NCBI RefSeq assembly: GCF_012928505.1
Contig: NZ_JABBJN010000005.1
Coordinates: forward strand, 62,001 to 126,000
Direction: 5' to 3'
Source of the DNA: Achromobacter sp. Bel
Lineage (GTDB): Bacteria; Pseudomonadota; Gammaproteobacteria; Burkholderiales; Burkholderiaceae_B
DNA: 64,000 bases
Position numbers and translations under genes: made by a program. The notes under the pieces were generated by a model. It was not told the DNA's origin. It was given only the letters and a program-made list of their open reading frames with translations, and searched no databases. Shown piece after piece: positions 37,231-47,825 of this stretch. Position 1 is the stretch's first letter. Each line of letters starts with the position of its first letter.

Positions 37231-38691
37231 CTAGGCCGTGCCGCCGACGGTCAGGCCTTCCATGCGCACGGTCGGCATGCCCACGCCGACCGGCACGCTT
37301 TGGCCGTCTTTACCGCAGGTGCCGACGCCCGAATCCAGTTGCAGGTCGTTGCCGATCATCGTGACGCGGGTCATGGCGTCCGGGCCATTGCCGATCAGGG
37401 TGGCGCCCTTGACCGGATAGGTCACTTTGCCGTCTTCGATCATGTAGGCCTCGGAGGCCGAAAACACGAACTTGCCGCTGGTGATGTCGACCTGGCCGCC
37501 GCCGAAATTCACGGCGTACAGCCCGCGCTTGACGGACGACACGATTTCCTCGGCAGGCTTGTCGCCGGCCAGCATATAAGTGTTGGTCATGCGGGGCATG
37601 GGCAGGTGCGCGAACGATTCGCGGCGACCATTGCCGGTCGCGGCCGTCTTCATCAGGCGGGCGTTCAGCGTGTCTTGCATGTAGCCGCGCAGGATGCCGT
37701 CTTCGATCAGCACGTTGCGCTGGGTGGCGTTGCCTTCATCGTCGATATTGAGCGAACCGCGGCGGTCCGGCAGCGTGCCGTCGTCCACCACGGTCACGCC
37801 CTTGGAGGCGACGCGTTCGCCGATGCGGCCCGAGAACACACTGGACCCCTTGCGGTTGAAGTCGCCTTCCAGCCCATGGCCCACCGCTTCATGCAGCAGG
37901 ATGCCCGGCCAGCCCGAACCCAGCACCACCGTCATTTCGCCGGCCGGCGCGGGACGCGCTTCCAGGTTCACCATGGCTTCATGCACGGCGCGCTCGACGT
38001 AGCTTTGCAGCATCTCGTCGGTGAAATACGCCAGGCCCAGGCGTCCGCCGCCGCCGGCATGACCCATTTCGCGGCGGCCGTTGCGTTCGGCGATCACGGT
38101 CAGCGACAGGCGCACCAGCGGGCGCACATCGGCGGCCAGACGGCCATCGCTACCCGCCACCAGCACCACGTCGTACTCGGCGCCCAGCCCCGCCATCACC
38201 TGGATGACGTGGGGATCGCGCGCCCGCGCCATGCGTTCGATGCGTTCAAGCAGCGCGACCTTTTCCGGGGCGCTCAGCGTCGCCACCGGGTCGATGTCCG
38301 CATACAGGCTGCGGCCCATCTCGGCTTCGACGTGCGCCGCCACCTTGACCTTGCCCGCGCCACGGCGCGCGATGCCGCGCACCGCATGCGCCGACGACAG
38401 CAAAGCGTCTGCCGACAACGAGTCGGAATAAGCGAAGGCGGTCTTCTCGCCACTGACAGCGCGCACCCCCACGCCCTGACTGATCGAGAAACTGCCGGTC
38501 TTGACGATGCCCTCTTCCAGGCTCCACCCCTCGCTGCGCGTGTACTGGAAGTACAGGTCGGCGTAGTCGACCTTGTGGGTGAAGATTTCACCCAGCGCGC
38601 GCGCCATGTCCGCTTCAGTCAGGCCCCAGGGGTCCAGCAGCAGCGATTTGGCGGTGGCAAGGGATGCAATAGCGGGATCAGTGATTTTCAT
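37231..38691 (-). CDS. tldD: Metalloprotease TldD
   Basis: TldD pairs with TldE/PmbA to form a zinc protease that trims unfolded or ribosomally made peptides such as microcin B17 and CcdA. The 486-residue protein carries the HExxxH zinc motif in [19 protein letters not shown], and the C-terminal block [18 protein letters not shown] is intact. TldE is not in the window. It starts with ATG at 38691 and lies immediately upstream of the aroG leader, so read-through into the attenuator is possible. Confidence 0.96.
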   Translation of the reverse strand: MKITDPAIASLATAKSLLLDPWGLTEADMARALGEIFTHKVDYADLYFQYTRSEGWSLEEGIVKTGSFSISQGVGVRAVSGEKTAFAYSDSLSADALLSSAHAVRGIARRGAGKVKVAAHVEAEMGRSLYADIDPVATLSAPEKVALLERIERMARARDPHVIQVMAGLGAEYDVVLVAGSDGRLAADVRPLVRLSLTVIAERNGRREMGHAGGGGRLGLAYFTDEMLQSYVERAVHEAMVNLEARPAPAGEMTVVLGSGWPGILLHEAVGHGLEGDFNRKGSSVFSGRIGERVASKGVTVVDDGTLPDRRGSLNIDDEGNATQRNVLIEDGILRGYMQDTLNARLMKTAATGNGRRESFAHLPMPRMTNTYMLAGDKPAEEIVSSVKRGLYAVNFGGGQVDITSGKFVFSASEAYMIEDGKVTYPVKGATLIGNGPDAMTRVTMIGNDLQLDSGVGTCGKDGQSVPVGVGMPTVRMEGLTVGGTA

Positions 38692-39519
38692 AGGCTCTAT
38701 TCAGGGGGCGCCGGCGCGGCACGGTCGCGCGCGCTTGCGGGGACGCTCAAGATCGTATCGTAACGCCGACCAGGGGCCGGCGTCCCGCTCCGCGCCAAAA
38801 GAGGTGCAAGCGCCCGGCTGGTCGCCGCCGCGGAGAAATGGCGGCACATTATCCGCATCTGAATCAGATGGGGGCGCAATATTGAGTATCAAGTTAAGCA
38901 ATTGCGACCAAACATTGTTCAGCCACATAACAGTTTCGCAAACGTCCTACCCCAATGCCTGCACGCCCCAGCCCCTTGGCGTACAAGGAAGGCAAACACC
39001 ACGGACTCGTCATACAACCTCGGGAAAAAATGCCGCCCGAGCAGGCGCTCGGTTCGTTTCGCGGCCATATCATTCTCAATGACCGGGAAAGCCAAAATGC
39101 ATGGCGACGGCTCAAAACCGCTGATCAGGGATGATTTGGTCATCTGATCGGGGCATTGAAAGCCCTGCGACAAATGCCAGGCTTTAAATGGAAATGCGTC
39201 ATTCCATCTATGGCCGAATCCGCCCGATCCGCTCGTTACATGAAACAAAAATCGGCTAACTAGGGGCGATCTGCGCCCATTCGTCCGCCTTGTGAACCAA
39301 AGCGGCATTTGTTTCAAGTTGTCCCAAATTTGGGAATATTCTTCCCAATACTTGTTGCTCACGGACATCCGCAAGCCTCAATGCTCTCCGACCCTTTTGA
39401 TACAAAGTAATTAGTCCCAAAATAGAGAAGTCAAGCCGCAATTTCTGTATTATGCGAAGCACAACAAATAAACATAACTTCGCCGGCGATTAAAGCAGTT
39501 CCATAATCAGGAATAAACC
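38692..39519. other. A+T-rich gene-poor region of 828 bp before the H-NS gene
   Basis: From about 38870 to 39500 the base composition is clearly richer in A+T than the rest of the window. A minus-strand frame of 151 codons (38919-39374) contains no recognisable domain and has no good ribosome site, so it is not called. Overlapping palindromes occur at 39323-39348 and a TATTAT -10-like box at 39448-39453. This is suitable sequence for H-NS self-binding. Confidence 0.6.
39323..39348. promoter_or_regulatory. Overlapping palindromes upstream of the H-NS gene
   Basis: CCCAAATTTGGG (39323-39334) is a perfect 12-bp palindrome. It overlaps TTGGGAA-TATTC-TTCCCAA (39330-39348), a 7-bp inverted repeat. 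GTCCCAAA occurs again near 39415. Confidence 0.45.
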
Positions 39520-39903
39520 ATGGCCCGAGAAACATACGCAGCACTGCAAGCAAAGATCGAAAAGGAAATCAACAAGCTCCAGAAGAAGGCCGAAGTCCTT
39601 CAAACGAAGCGCCGCAAGCCCGTGATCACGTCCATCATCACCTCCATGCGTGAATACGACATCACGCCGGAAGAGATCGTCGCCGCCTATGGCGCCGGCA
39701 AGCCTGTGCGCGCTGCCGCAGGCGGCCGACGCAAGACTGGCGCGGCCGGGCGCCCTGCCACCGCCGCCAAGCGGGCTGTCGCGCCGAAGTATCGCCACCC
39801 CCAAACCGGTGAAACCTGGAGCGGCCGCGGCAAAGCCCCGCGCTGGCTCGCCGCCGAGGAAGCCTCCGGCGCGACACGCGACAGTTTTCTTATCAAAGAA
39901 TAA
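39520..39903 (+). CDS. H-NS family nucleoid-associated protein
   Basis: The 127-residue protein has an N-terminal coiled-coil oligomerisation part (LQAKIEKEINKLQKKAEVLQ). An Ala/Gly/Arg/Lys linker (VRAAAGGRRKTGAAGRPATA) follows, and then the H-NS C-terminal DNA-binding motif YRHPQTGETWSGRGKAPRWL. This is the betaproteobacterial BpH3-like form. It binds A+T-rich DNA and silences acquired genes. AGGAA precedes the ATG, and a strong terminator follows. The A+T-rich upstream region suggests autoregulation. Confidence 0.93.
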   Translation: MARETYAALQAKIEKEINKLQKKAEVLQTKRRKPVITSIITSMREYDITPEEIVAAYGAGKPVRAAAGGRRKTGAAGRPATAAKRAVAPKYRHPQTGETWSGRGKAPRWLAAEEASGATRDSFLIKE

Positions 39904-39929
39904 AACCTATCCGGCAGTAAGAAATAAAT

Positions 39930-39960
39930 CGGCGCACCAATCTGGTGCGCCGATTTTATT
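39930..39960. terminator. Bidirectional terminator between H-NS and DUF4136 genes
   Basis: The stem CGGCGCACC / GGTGCGCCG with loop AATCT is followed by ATTTTATTT and preceded by AAATAAAT. Confidence 0.88.
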
Positions 39961-39990
39961 TAAGGAACCCGTCGGAAAGACCGACGGACT

Positions 39991-40629
39991 TCATCGAAGC
40001 GGGAATTCGATTTCGCGTTCGGCCCCATTATTTCCGGGGAAATTGTCAAATATTGCACGGACCAGATAAGGCATCGTGCGCATGAAATCATCGCCCTGGC
40101 TGAGTATGAAGGCGGTGGAACGATATACCTCGGCGCCATTGCGCTGGGTATCGCGGATCTTCAAGCTGAGCGTATTGCGCTGGACGGCCATGGGCACATC
40201 GACCCAGTCCGGCCCCCAGTAACCGTAGCCCGGGCCCCAGGGGCGCGGGCCGTAATAGCCACCATACCCGTAGCCGCCATAAAAGTACGGGTCATAAGGG
40301 CGTCGCACCATGATCTGGGTCTGGCTGATGCCGTAGTTGAATGACACCTCAAAGCGGCCCTTGGATCCCGGCGGAGCTTCGACCAAGCCGGTCGCGCCGA
40401 TGCCGGCGCGCACCATGTCCTGGTAAGACTGGTATTCCAGATTATTGACCTGATTGGGATCGGACGCGACAAACTGATAAGTCTGGCCTTCGACACCCGT
40501 CGGCCACTGCTGGAATGACGTGACCCGGGCCGACACCGAGGGCGCCGCGCATCCGGTCAATGCCAGGACTCCCGCAATGGCCAATAACCCGGCCCAACGG
40601 CCTACACTGAACAGGGACAAGCTGGACAT
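39991..40629 (-). CDS. DUF4136 lipoprotein
   Basis: The 212-residue precursor has a lipobox at LALTGC with Cys27. The mature part matches the DUF4136 family: SARVTSFQQWPTG near the start and an ATGLVEAPPGSKGRFEVSF strand block. It carries an unusual Tyr/Gly/Pro-rich insert (DPYFYGGYGYGGYYGPRPWG), as often seen in this family. Role unknown; it is presumably an outer-membrane or periplasmic lipoprotein. It diverges from pepN. Confidence 0.9.
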   Translation of the reverse strand: MSSLSLFSVGRWAGLLAIAGVLALTGCAAPSVSARVTSFQQWPTGVEGQTYQFVASDPNQVNNLEYQSYQDMVRAGIGATGLVEAPPGSKGRFEVSFNYGISQTQIMVRRPYDPYFYGGYGYGGYYGPRPWGPGYGYWGPDWVDVPMAVQRNTLSLKIRDTQRNGAEVYRSTAFILSQGDDFMRTMPYLVRAIFDNFPGNNGAEREIEFPLR

Positions 40630-40778
40630 TTTGCGACTCCTCTAGCGCGCGACGGCGCCATCATACTGAGCTTTGACTGGGCCCACGGCAAAAAGTTTGC
40701 CGTAGCCCGCACGCGTCAGGCGGACTGCCGCGGCCACCTACTACAATAGAACCCTCGTTCAATCAGGACTGCCACTCC

Positions 40779-43484
40779 ATGCGCACCGACACGCCCATTA
40801 CCGTATATCGCAAGGATTACCAGCCCTACCCGTACGACATTCCAGAAGTCGCCCTGGCCTTCGATCTGGCGCCCGACGCCACCGAGGTGCGCTGCACCAT
40901 GCGCGTGCAACGCAAACCCGGCGCCAGCGCCGACGCCGCCCTGATCCTGGATGGAGAAGAGCTGGAACTTGTCTCGGTAGGCGTCAACGGGGCGGCGCTG
41001 GCCGCCGATGGCTATCACCTGTCGGATCACAGCCTGGCGGTCTACGGTTTGCCCGCAGAAGCCACCCTCGAGATCGTCAGCCGCTGCAAACCGTCCGCCA
41101 ATTCCACGTTGATGGGCCTGTATGTCTCGGGCGGCAATTTCTTCACGCAGTGCGAAGCGGAAGGCTTCCGCCGCATCACCTGGTTCGCCGACCGGCCCGA
41201 TGTGATGTCGCGCTATCGCGTGACGCTGCGAGCCACCCCCGAATATCCCGTGCTGCTGTCCAACGGCAACCTGATGGCTTCTCGCCAATTGCCCGATGGC
41301 CGCAACGAGGTCGAATGGGAAGACCCGTTCCCCAAGCCCTGCTACCTGTTCGCGCTGGTGGCCGGCAACCTGACCCACCGTGAAACCACGGTCAAGACTG
41401 CCAGCGGCCGCGACGTGCTGCTGCAGGTCTACAGCGACCCGGGTTCGGAAACCAAGACGGAATGGGCGCTGGATTCGCTGGTGCGCGCGCTGCGTTGGGA
41501 CGAAACCCGCTTCGGCCTGGAGCTGGACCTGGACCGCTTCATGATCGTGGCCGTCCACGACTTCAACATGGGCGCGATGGAGAACAAGGGCCTGAACATC
41601 TTCAACGCCGCTTACGTGCTGGCCGACGCCGACACCGCCACGGACGCCAACTATGAAGGCATCGAGTCCGTGATCGGACACGAATACTTCCACAACTGGA
41701 CCGGCAACCGCGTCACCTGCCGCGACTGGTTCCAGCTGAGCCTGAAAGAAGGCCTGACGGTCTTCCGCGACCAGGAATTCAGCGCGGACATGATGGCGCA
41801 CGGCATGGACGCGACGGCGGCGGCCAGCGCGCGCGCGGTCAAGCGCATCGACGACGTGGTGGCGCTGCGTGCCGCCCAGTTCCCGGAAGACGCGGGCCCC
41901 ATGGCCCACCCCATCCGGCCCGAGAGCTACCAGGAGATCGGCAATTTCTACACGGCCACCGTGTACGAGAAAGGCGCCGAAGTCATCCGCATGCAGCACA
42001 CCTTGCTGGGCGAAGAAGGTTTCCGCGCCGGCATGGACGAGTACTTCCGCCGCCACGACGGCCAGGCCGTGACCTGCGACGACTTCGTCGCGGCCATGGA
42101 ATCGGTCTATGTGGGCCAGCACCCGGGCCGCGACCTGTCCGTGTTCCGCCGCTGGTATCGCCAGGCCGGCACGCCGCGCGTCGCCGTCAAGCTGGAACAC
42201 GATGCCGCCACGCGCCGCTGCACGATCACGCTGACCCAGGACTGCCAGCCGGTGGGCGTCGAGAAAAAGGCCGGTGCCGACTATGTCAAGGCGCCGTACC
42301 ACATCCCGTTCGCCATCGGCCTGCTGGGCCGCGACGGCCGCGCCCTGCCCTTGAGGCTTGACGGCGCCGTCCACGACACGGCGCTGCTGGAATTGACGAC
42401 GCAAAGCCAGCAATGGGTGTTCGACGACGTTGCCGAACGCCCCGTGCCTTCGCTGCTGCGCGACTTCTCGGCCCCCGTCATCGTGGACTACGACTGGACC
42501 GACGAGGAGCTGGCCCTGCTTTCCGCGCACGACGGCAACCCGTTCGCGCGCTGGGAAGCCGGCCAGGAATTGGCGACGCGCCAGATCCTGGCGCTGGCAG
42601 AGGCGCGCCAGGCGGGCCGCACGCTGCATGCCGACGCCGCCTTTATCGACGCGTGGCGCGCGTTGCTGACGGACCCGGCGATCGACGCTGCTTACCGCGC
42701 CCGCGCGCTGGCGCTGCCGTCCGAAAAGACCCTGGCCGAGCGCATGCAGGCCGTGGACCCGCCGGCGCTGGCCGTCGCGCGCGACTTCCTGCGCGCCGAA
42801 CTCGGCCGCCAGCTTGCCGCCGAATTCCGCCAGGCGTTCGAACAGAACCAGACGCCGGGTGAGTACAGCCCGGCTCCGGTGCCCGCTGGCATGCGCGCGC
42901 TGAAGAACCTGGCGCTGAGCCATCTGCTGGCGGCGGGCGAGCACGACGCCCAGCGCCTGGCCGAGCAGCAATACGAACGCGCCGGCAATATGACCGACAG
43001 CATGGCCGCGCTGTCCGCCCTGATCAATTACGGCCAGGGCGACTTCCCCCAGGAAGCGTTGGCGGCGTTCTACGACAAGTGGCGCGACAACCCGCTGGTG
43101 GTGGACAAGTGGTTCGCCCTGCAGGCCGCCGCCCGTTCGACCACGGTGCAGACCGCGCGCGAACTCATGACGCATCCCGCATTCACCCTGCGCACCCCGA
43201 ACCGGGCGCGCGCCCTGATTTTCCAGTTCTGCCTGAACAACGCGCGCGGCATGCACCACCCGGACGGCACGGGCTACGCGTTCTGGGCCGAGCAAGTGCT
43301 GGCGCTTGACGCGCTGAATCCGGAAATCGCGGCACGCCTGGCGCGCGCGCTGGACAACTGGTCGCGCTTCGTGCCCGCCCTGCGCACGCCCATGCAGGCC
43401 GCCCTGCAGCGCGTGCGCGCGCATGAGGGCCTGTCGCGCAACGTGCAGGAAATCGTATCCAAAGCTTTAGAATTCGCAGCATAG
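40779..43484 (+). CDS. pepN: Aminopeptidase N
   Basis: A 901-residue M1-family zinc aminopeptidase, close in length to E. coli PepN, that removes N-terminal residues from peptides in the cytoplasm. The exopeptidase motif GAMEN is at residues 265-269. The zinc motif HEYFHNW begins at His301, with the third ligand Glu in the following [14 protein letters not shown] segment. [18 protein letters not shown] marks domain III. fbp follows after ten bases, with its ribosome site in the gap, so the two are probably co-transcribed. Confidence 0.97.
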   Translation: MRTDTPITVYRKDYQPYPYDIPEVALAFDLAPDATEVRCTMRVQRKPGASADAALILDGEELELVSVGVNGAALAADGYHLSDHSLAVYGLPAEATLEIVSRCKPSANSTLMGLYVSGGNFFTQCEAEGFRRITWFADRPDVMSRYRVTLRATPEYPVLLSNGNLMASRQLPDGRNEVEWEDPFPKPCYLFALVAGNLTHRETTVKTASGRDVLLQVYSDPGSETKTEWALDSLVRALRWDETRFGLELDLDRFMIVAVHDFNMGAMENKGLNIFNAAYVLADADTATDANYEGIESVIGHEYFHNWTGNRVTCRDWFQLSLKEGLTVFRDQEFSADMMAHGMDATAAASARAVKRIDDVVALRAAQFPEDAGPMAHPIRPESYQEIGNFYTATVYEKGAEVIRMQHTLLGEEGFRAGMDEYFRRHDGQAVTCDDFVAAMESVYVGQHPGRDLSVFRRWYRQAGTPRVAVKLEHDAATRRCTITLTQDCQPVGVEKKAGADYVKAPYHIPFAIGLLGRDGRALPLRLDGAVHDTALLELTTQSQQWVFDDVAERPVPSLLRDFSAPVIVDYDWTDEELALLSAHDGNPFARWEAGQELATRQILALAEARQAGRTLHADAAFIDAWRALLTDPAIDAAYRARALALPSEKTLAERMQAVDPPALAVARDFLRAELGRQLAAEFRQAFEQNQTPGEYSPAPVPAGMRALKNLALSHLLAAGEHDAQRLAEQQYERAGNMTDSMAALSALINYGQGDFPQEALAAFYDKWRDNPLVVDKWFALQAAARSTTVQTARELMTHPAFTLRTPNRARALIFQFCLNNARGMHHPDGTGYAFWAEQVLALDALNPEIAARLARALDNWSRFVPALRTPMQAALQRVRAHEGLSRNVQEIVSKALEFAA

Positions 43485-43494
43485 GGAGACCTTT

Positions 43495-44514
43495 TTGAAA
43501 CGTAAAACTCTGACTCAGTACCTGGTGGAGCAACAGCGCTCCGCCCAAGCCCTTGCACCGGAAGTGCGACTGCTTATCGAAGTGGTCGCACGTGCCTGCA
43601 AGGCCATCAGCCATGCCGTCAGCAAGGGCGCTTTGGGCGGCGTGCTCGGTAGCCTGGAAAGCGAGAACGTCCAGGGCGAAGTGCAGAAGAAGCTGGACGT
43701 GCTGTCCAACGAGATCCTGCTGGAAGCCAACGAATGGGGCGGCCACCTGGCGGCCATGGCCTCGGAAGAGATGGAAACCATCCACCTGATTCCGAACCGC
43801 TACCCCAAGGGCGAATACCTGCTGCTGTTCGATCCCCTGGACGGCTCGTCGAACATCGACGTGAACGTGTCCATCGGCACGATTTTCTCGGTGCTGCACG
43901 CCCCCCACAATGTGTCGGGCGCCCCCGTCTGCGAGCAGGACTTCCTGCAACCGGGCGACAAGCAGGTCGTGGCTGGCTATGCCGTCTACGGTCCGCAGAC
44001 CATGCTGGTGCTGACCATCGGCAAGGGCGTGGTGGGCTTCACGCTGGACCGCGAAATGGGTTCGTGGGTGTTGACGCACGACAACATCCAGGTGCCGGAA
44101 GACACCAAGGAATTCGCGATCAACATGTCGAACATGCGCCACTGGGCTCCCCCGGTCAAGCGCTACGTCGATGACTGCCTGGCCGGTTCCACCGGCCCGC
44201 TGGGCAAGGACTACAACATGCGCTGGATCGCCTCGATGGTGGCGGACGTGCATCGCATCCTGACCCGCGGCGGCATCTTCATGTACCCCTGGGATGCCCG
44301 CGAACCCGGCAAGGCCGGCAAGCTGCGCCTGATGTATGAAGCCAACCCCATGAGCTTCCTGATCGAACAGGCCGGCGGCGCGTCGATCAACGGCGCCCAG
44401 CGCATCATGGAGATCCAGCCCGACACGCTGCACCAGCGCGTCAGCGTGATCCTGGGATCGAAGAACGAAGTCGACCGCGTGGGCCGCTACCATGCGGAAG
44501 AAGCGGCGAAGTAG
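43495..44514 (+). CDS. fbp: Class I fructose-1,6-bisphosphatase
   Basis: The 339-residue enzyme hydrolyses fructose 1,6-bisphosphate in gluconeogenesis. The metal-binding signature reads [17 protein letters not shown], the catalytic Glu is in ASEEMETIH, and the substrate region [20 protein letters not shown] is complete. The start codon is TTG at 43495, preceded by AGGGAGA; there is no ATG or GTG that would keep the conserved [10 protein letters not shown]-terminus. It ends at the strong terminator at 44531. Confidence 0.96.
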   Translation: MKRKTLTQYLVEQQRSAQALAPEVRLLIEVVARACKAISHAVSKGALGGVLGSLESENVQGEVQKKLDVLSNEILLEANEWGGHLAAMASEEMETIHLIPNRYPKGEYLLLFDPLDGSSNIDVNVSIGTIFSVLHAPHNVSGAPVCEQDFLQPGDKQVVAGYAVYGPQTMLVLTIGKGVVGFTLDREMGSWVLTHDNIQVPEDTKEFAINMSNMRHWAPPVKRYVDDCLAGSTGPLGKDYNMRWIASMVADVHRILTRGGIFMYPWDAREPGKAGKLRLMYEANPMSFLIEQAGGASINGAQRIMEIQPDTLHQRVSVILGSKNEVDRVGRYHAEEAAK

Positions 44515-44530
44515 ACCTTCCCCGCAAATG

Positions 44531-44562
44531 AAAAGCCCCTTGATCGCTCAAGGGGCTTTTTT
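44531..44562. terminator. Bidirectional terminator after fbp
   Basis: A 13-bp stem (AAAAGCCCCTTGA / TCAAGGGGCTTTT, loop TCGC) is followed by TT. It also serves the convergent small lipoprotein gene. Confidence 0.93.
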
Positions 44563-44587
44563 CATTGCGCGTCTCGCGCGGTCGCGG

Positions 44588-44809
44588 TCATTTGACCTCT
44601 TCGATGGACTTCACGTCGTCCTTGTTGATCTGGACCTTCTTGCCGTCCTTGTCGTATTCATACATGCCGGACTTCTTGTCGTAAGACGGCGCGTCGGGCG
44701 TTACGGTCGAGCTTCCGTCCCGATTCTGAATGACCGAGGGCGACGAGCATCCGGCCAGCACCCCAACTCCGGTCACCACCAGGGCCAACGTCATGGTCTT
44801 CAGGTTCAT
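44588..44809 (-). CDS. YgdI/YgdR family small lipoprotein
   Basis: The 73-residue precursor has a lipobox at GVLAGC with Cys21. An SH3-like strand pattern follows (VIQNRDGSSTVTPDAPSYDK, then GMYEYDKDGKKVQINKDDV), typical of the YgdR-type DUF903 lipoproteins. Its role in the envelope is unknown. The start at 44809 follows GGAG; an upstream in-frame ATG lies inside the ribosome-site region. Confidence 0.88.
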   Translation of the reverse strand: MNLKTMTLALVVTGVGVLAGCSSPSVIQNRDGSSTVTPDAPSYDKKSGMYEYDKDGKKVQINKDDVKSIEEVK

Positions 44810-44924
44810 GGGCGTGTTCTCCAAGTGTGATTAGGTGGATTCACTGTATCGGTAACCTGGCCCCAAATCCGTGTCGGGTTGTGGTCAAAATGCATAAGAA
44901 CGTAATGCAGCTATCCCACATCGT

Positions 44925-44962
44925 AAAAAAACCCCTCGCGGGCAGGCCTGCGAGGGGTTTTG
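44925..44962 (-). terminator. Intrinsic terminator after thrC
   Basis: A 9-bp stem (ACCCCTCGC / GCGAGGGGT) with a 10-nt loop is flanked by A and T tracts. On the minus strand it ends the hom-thrC transcript. Confidence 0.88.
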
Positions 44963-44984
44963 CGCTTACAGAAACCGCAAGCAG

Positions 44985-46397
44985 TTACACCTTGGCGTTC
45001 GCCTCGATGAAACGGCGGACGGCGGCTTCGCTGCAATCCATGACTTCCACGCGCTGCGGCAGGGATTCCAGGTTGGCGAGGTTGCCCGGCGGCGTGGCCG
45101 GACGGCCAAGCGCCTCTTCGATGGTTTCGGAGAATTTCGCCGGCAAGGCGGTTTCCAGAACCAGCATCGGCACGCCCGGTTCGATGAATTCGCGCGCGAC
45201 CTTCACGCCATCGGCCGTATGCGGGTCGACCAGCACGCCGGTCTCTTCGTAGACAGAACGGATGGTGGCCAGGCGGTCTTCGTGCGAGCTGGCACCCGAT
45301 ACGAAGCCATAGCGCGATTCGAACTGTGGCTTGAGGTCGGACAGGTCGAACGAGCCGTCTTTGGCCAAGGACGCCCACAAGGCCTTCACACGGGCCGGAT
45401 CGCGGCCCACCAGCTCGAACACGAAGCGTTCGAAGTTGGAGGCGCGCGAGATATCCATCGACGGGCTCGACGTGGCGTAGGTCTGTTCGGCCGGACGCGG
45501 ACGGTAGACGCCCGTGCGGAAGAATTCTTCCAACACGTTGTTCTCGTTCGTGGCCAGGACCAGGCGGCGCACCGGCAAGCCCATGCTGCGTGCGATATGG
45601 CCCGACAGGATGTTGCCGAAATTGCCCGACGGCACGGCGAACGACACCTGTTGGCCCGGCTTGTCGGTCGCGCGCAACCAGCCGTGGAAGTAATACACCA
45701 CCTGGGCCGCGATGCGCGCCCAGTTGATGGAGTTCACGGCACCCAGGCGGTACTTGGTCTTGAACGCCAGATCGCCGGCCAGGGCCTTGACGATGTCCTG
45801 GGCTTCGTCGAACACGCCGCGCACGGCGATGTTGTGGATGTTCTCGTCTTGCAGCGAATACATCTGTGCACGCTGGAAGGCGCTCATGCGGCCATGCGGC
45901 GACAGCATGAAGACCGCCACGCCCTGCTTGCCGCGCAGGGCGTACTCCGCCGCCGACCCCGTGTCGCCCGACGTGGCGCCCACGATGTTCAGCGTGGTGC
46001 CGCGCTTGGCCAGCACGTATTCGAAGACCTGGCCCAGGAACTGCATGGCCATGTCCTTGAAGGCCAGTGTCGGCCCTTCGGACAGCCCCAGCAGCGACAG
46101 GCCGTTGTCGCCCAGCGGACGCAGCGGAACGATGTCTTCGCTATTGAAGATCTCTTGCGTGTAGGCGGCGCGCGTCAAGCGGCGCAGGTCGTCCGCGGGG
46201 ATGTCGGTGGCGAACAGCGACAGCACTTCGAACGCCAGGTCCGCGTAGGACAGGCCGCGCCAGGATTCGAGCGTCTGCTCGGACACTTGGGGCAGCTGCT
46301 CCGGCATGGCCAGGCCGCCGTCGGGCGCCAGGCCCTCCAGCAGGATGTCGGAGAATCCCAGGGCGTTCATGCCGCCACGGGTGGATATGTATTTCAT
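44985..46397 (-). CDS. thrC: Threonine synthase
   Basis: ThrC converts O-phosphohomoserine to threonine. The 470-residue protein is of the longer class, with the PLP lysine at K114 in GPTLAFKDMAMQF and the phosphate-binding GATSGDTGSAAEYAL loop. SFAVPSGNFGNILSGHIARSMG is also characteristic. The ATG overlaps the stop of hom (ATGA), so the two are translationally coupled. The frame is open far upstream through hom, but only this start gives the family N-terminus MKYISTRGG. Confidence 0.96.
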   Translation of the reverse strand: MKYISTRGGMNALGFSDILLEGLAPDGGLAMPEQLPQVSEQTLESWRGLSYADLAFEVLSLFATDIPADDLRRLTRAAYTQEIFNSEDIVPLRPLGDNGLSLLGLSEGPTLAFKDMAMQFLGQVFEYVLAKRGTTLNIVGATSGDTGSAAEYALRGKQGVAVFMLSPHGRMSAFQRAQMYSLQDENIHNIAVRGVFDEAQDIVKALAGDLAFKTKYRLGAVNSINWARIAAQVVYYFHGWLRATDKPGQQVSFAVPSGNFGNILSGHIARSMGLPVRRLVLATNENNVLEEFFRTGVYRPRPAEQTYATSSPSMDISRASNFERFVFELVGRDPARVKALWASLAKDGSFDLSDLKPQFESRYGFVSGASSHEDRLATIRSVYEETGVLVDPHTADGVKVAREFIEPGVPMLVLETALPAKFSETIEEALGRPATPPGNLANLESLPQRVEVMDCSEAAVRRFIEANAKV

Positions 46398-47737
46398 GTC
46401 AGGTTCTCCACGCGCAACCGCGTGACCTTGGACCGCACGAACGGCAAGGACTCGATGCGCTCGATGGCTTGGTTGACGTTGCCTTCGACCGCCTCGTGCG
46501 TCAGGAAGATGATGTCGGCGCCGCCGATGTGCGAGGGCTGCTGGATCATCGACCCGATCGAGATGGAGCGATCGGCCAGGATGCGGGCGATATCCGCCAA
46601 CACGCCGGGCTGGTCGTCGACCCGCAAGCGCAGGTAATACGACGTGCTGACCAATTCGATCGGCAGGATCGGCGTGTCGGACATGGCGTCCGGCTGGAAC
46701 GCCAGGTGCGGGACGCGGTTGCCCGGGTCGGCGGTATGCAGGCGGGTCACGTCGACCAGGTCGGCGACGACGGCCGAGGCGGTGGGCTCTTCGCCCGCGC
46801 CCTGCCCGTAGTACAGCGTGGGGCCGACGGCGTCGCCCTTGACCAGCACGGCGTTCATCGCGCCTTCGACGTTGGCCAAGAGGCGCTCGGACGGCACCAA
46901 TGCCGGATGCACGCGCATTTCGATGCCGTCGGGACGGCGCTTGGTGATGCCCAGCAGCTTGATGCGGTAGCCCAGGCGTTCGGCGTGCTCGATGTCTTCG
47001 GCGGCCAACTGCGAGATGCCTTCGATGTAGGCGCGGTCGAACTGCACCGGCACGCCAAAGGCCAGCGAAGCCAGCAAGGTCAGCTTGTGCGCGGCGTCCA
47101 CCCCTTCCACGTCGAAGGTGGGGTCGGCTTCGGCGTAGCCCAGGCGCTGGGCTTCGGCCAGCACGTCGGCGAACGGCAAGCCGCGCGAACGCATTTCCGA
47201 CAGAATGAAATTGGTGGTGCCGTTGATGATGCCCGCCACCCACTGGATGCGGTTGGCGGTCAGGCCTTCGCGGATCGCCTTGATGATGGGAATGCCGCCA
47301 GCGACCGCCGCTTCGAACGTGACCATCACGCCGCGCTCGTGGGCGGCGGCGAAGATCTCGTTGCCGTGCTTGGCCAGCAGCGCCTTGTTCGCGGTGACGA
47401 CGTGCTTGCCGTTGGCGATCGCTTCCATCACCAATTCACGCGCCAGCGTGTCGCCGCCGATGAGTTCAACGACGATGTCGATGTCGGGATCGCGCACCAG
47501 CGCGTGCACATCGGTGTCGACCTTGATGGAGTCGCCCACGCGGGCGCGAGCCTTGGCCACATCGCGCACGGCGGCGCGGGTGACTTCAATGCGGCGGCCG
47601 GCGCGGCGCGCGATTTCCTCGGCGTTGCGCGATAGCACGGTCCACGTGCCGCCGCCGACTACGCCAAGGCCCAGCAGGCCCACCTTCATGGGATTCATCG
47701 CGCCGCCTTCTGCGGGCGGGCGTTGAGGGGAATTCAT
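46394..47737 (-). CDS. hom: Homoserine dehydrogenase
   Basis: This enzyme reduces aspartate semialdehyde to homoserine. The NAD(P)-binding motif VGLLGLGVVGGGTW is near the N-terminus, and the catalytic block includes GIINGTTNFIL and AEADPTFDVEGVDAAHKLTLL. A C-terminal ACT domain (LRLRVDDQPGVLADIARIL) points to threonine feedback inhibition. The start at 47737 is preceded by GGAG; a second ATG 13 codons in would also fit. The order alaC, hom, thrC on one strand suggests a shared amino-acid operon. Confidence 0.96.
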   Translation of the reverse strand: MNSPQRPPAEGGAMNPMKVGLLGLGVVGGGTWTVLSRNAEEIARRAGRRIEVTRAAVRDVAKARARVGDSIKVDTDVHALVRDPDIDIVVELIGGDTLARELVMEAIANGKHVVTANKALLAKHGNEIFAAAHERGVMVTFEAAVAGGIPIIKAIREGLTANRIQWVAGIINGTTNFILSEMRSRGLPFADVLAEAQRLGYAEADPTFDVEGVDAAHKLTLLASLAFGVPVQFDRAYIEGISQLAAEDIEHAERLGYRIKLLGITKRRPDGIEMRVHPALVPSERLLANVEGAMNAVLVKGDAVGPTLYYGQGAGEEPTASAVVADLVDVTRLHTADPGNRVPHLAFQPDAMSDTPILPIELVSTSYYLRLRVDDQPGVLADIARILADRSISIGSMIQQPSHIGGADIIFLTHEAVEGNVNQAIERIESLPFVRSKVTRLRVENLT

Positions 47738-47825
47738 TTCAGTTCTCCAAATTGCTGTGCGATGCTGTGCAGCATCGGTGACGCAAAAACAGTTGCCGCC
47801 CTATCGGGATGCCGCGGATCCGGCT

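Noticed and set aside
38919-39374. Minus-strand frame of 151 codons in the A+T-rich region
   Set aside because: No domain, no ribosome site and no neighbour support; long frames arise easily here.
44985-47243. A single 752-codon frame joining thrC to sequence within hom
   Set aside because: The upstream part is an out-of-frame shadow of hom; the thrC family N-terminus starts at 46397.
47760-47777. CGATGCTG-TG-CAGCATCG palindrome before hom
   Set aside because: Symmetrical but with a two-base centre, no promoter match and no second copy; left as a minor note.
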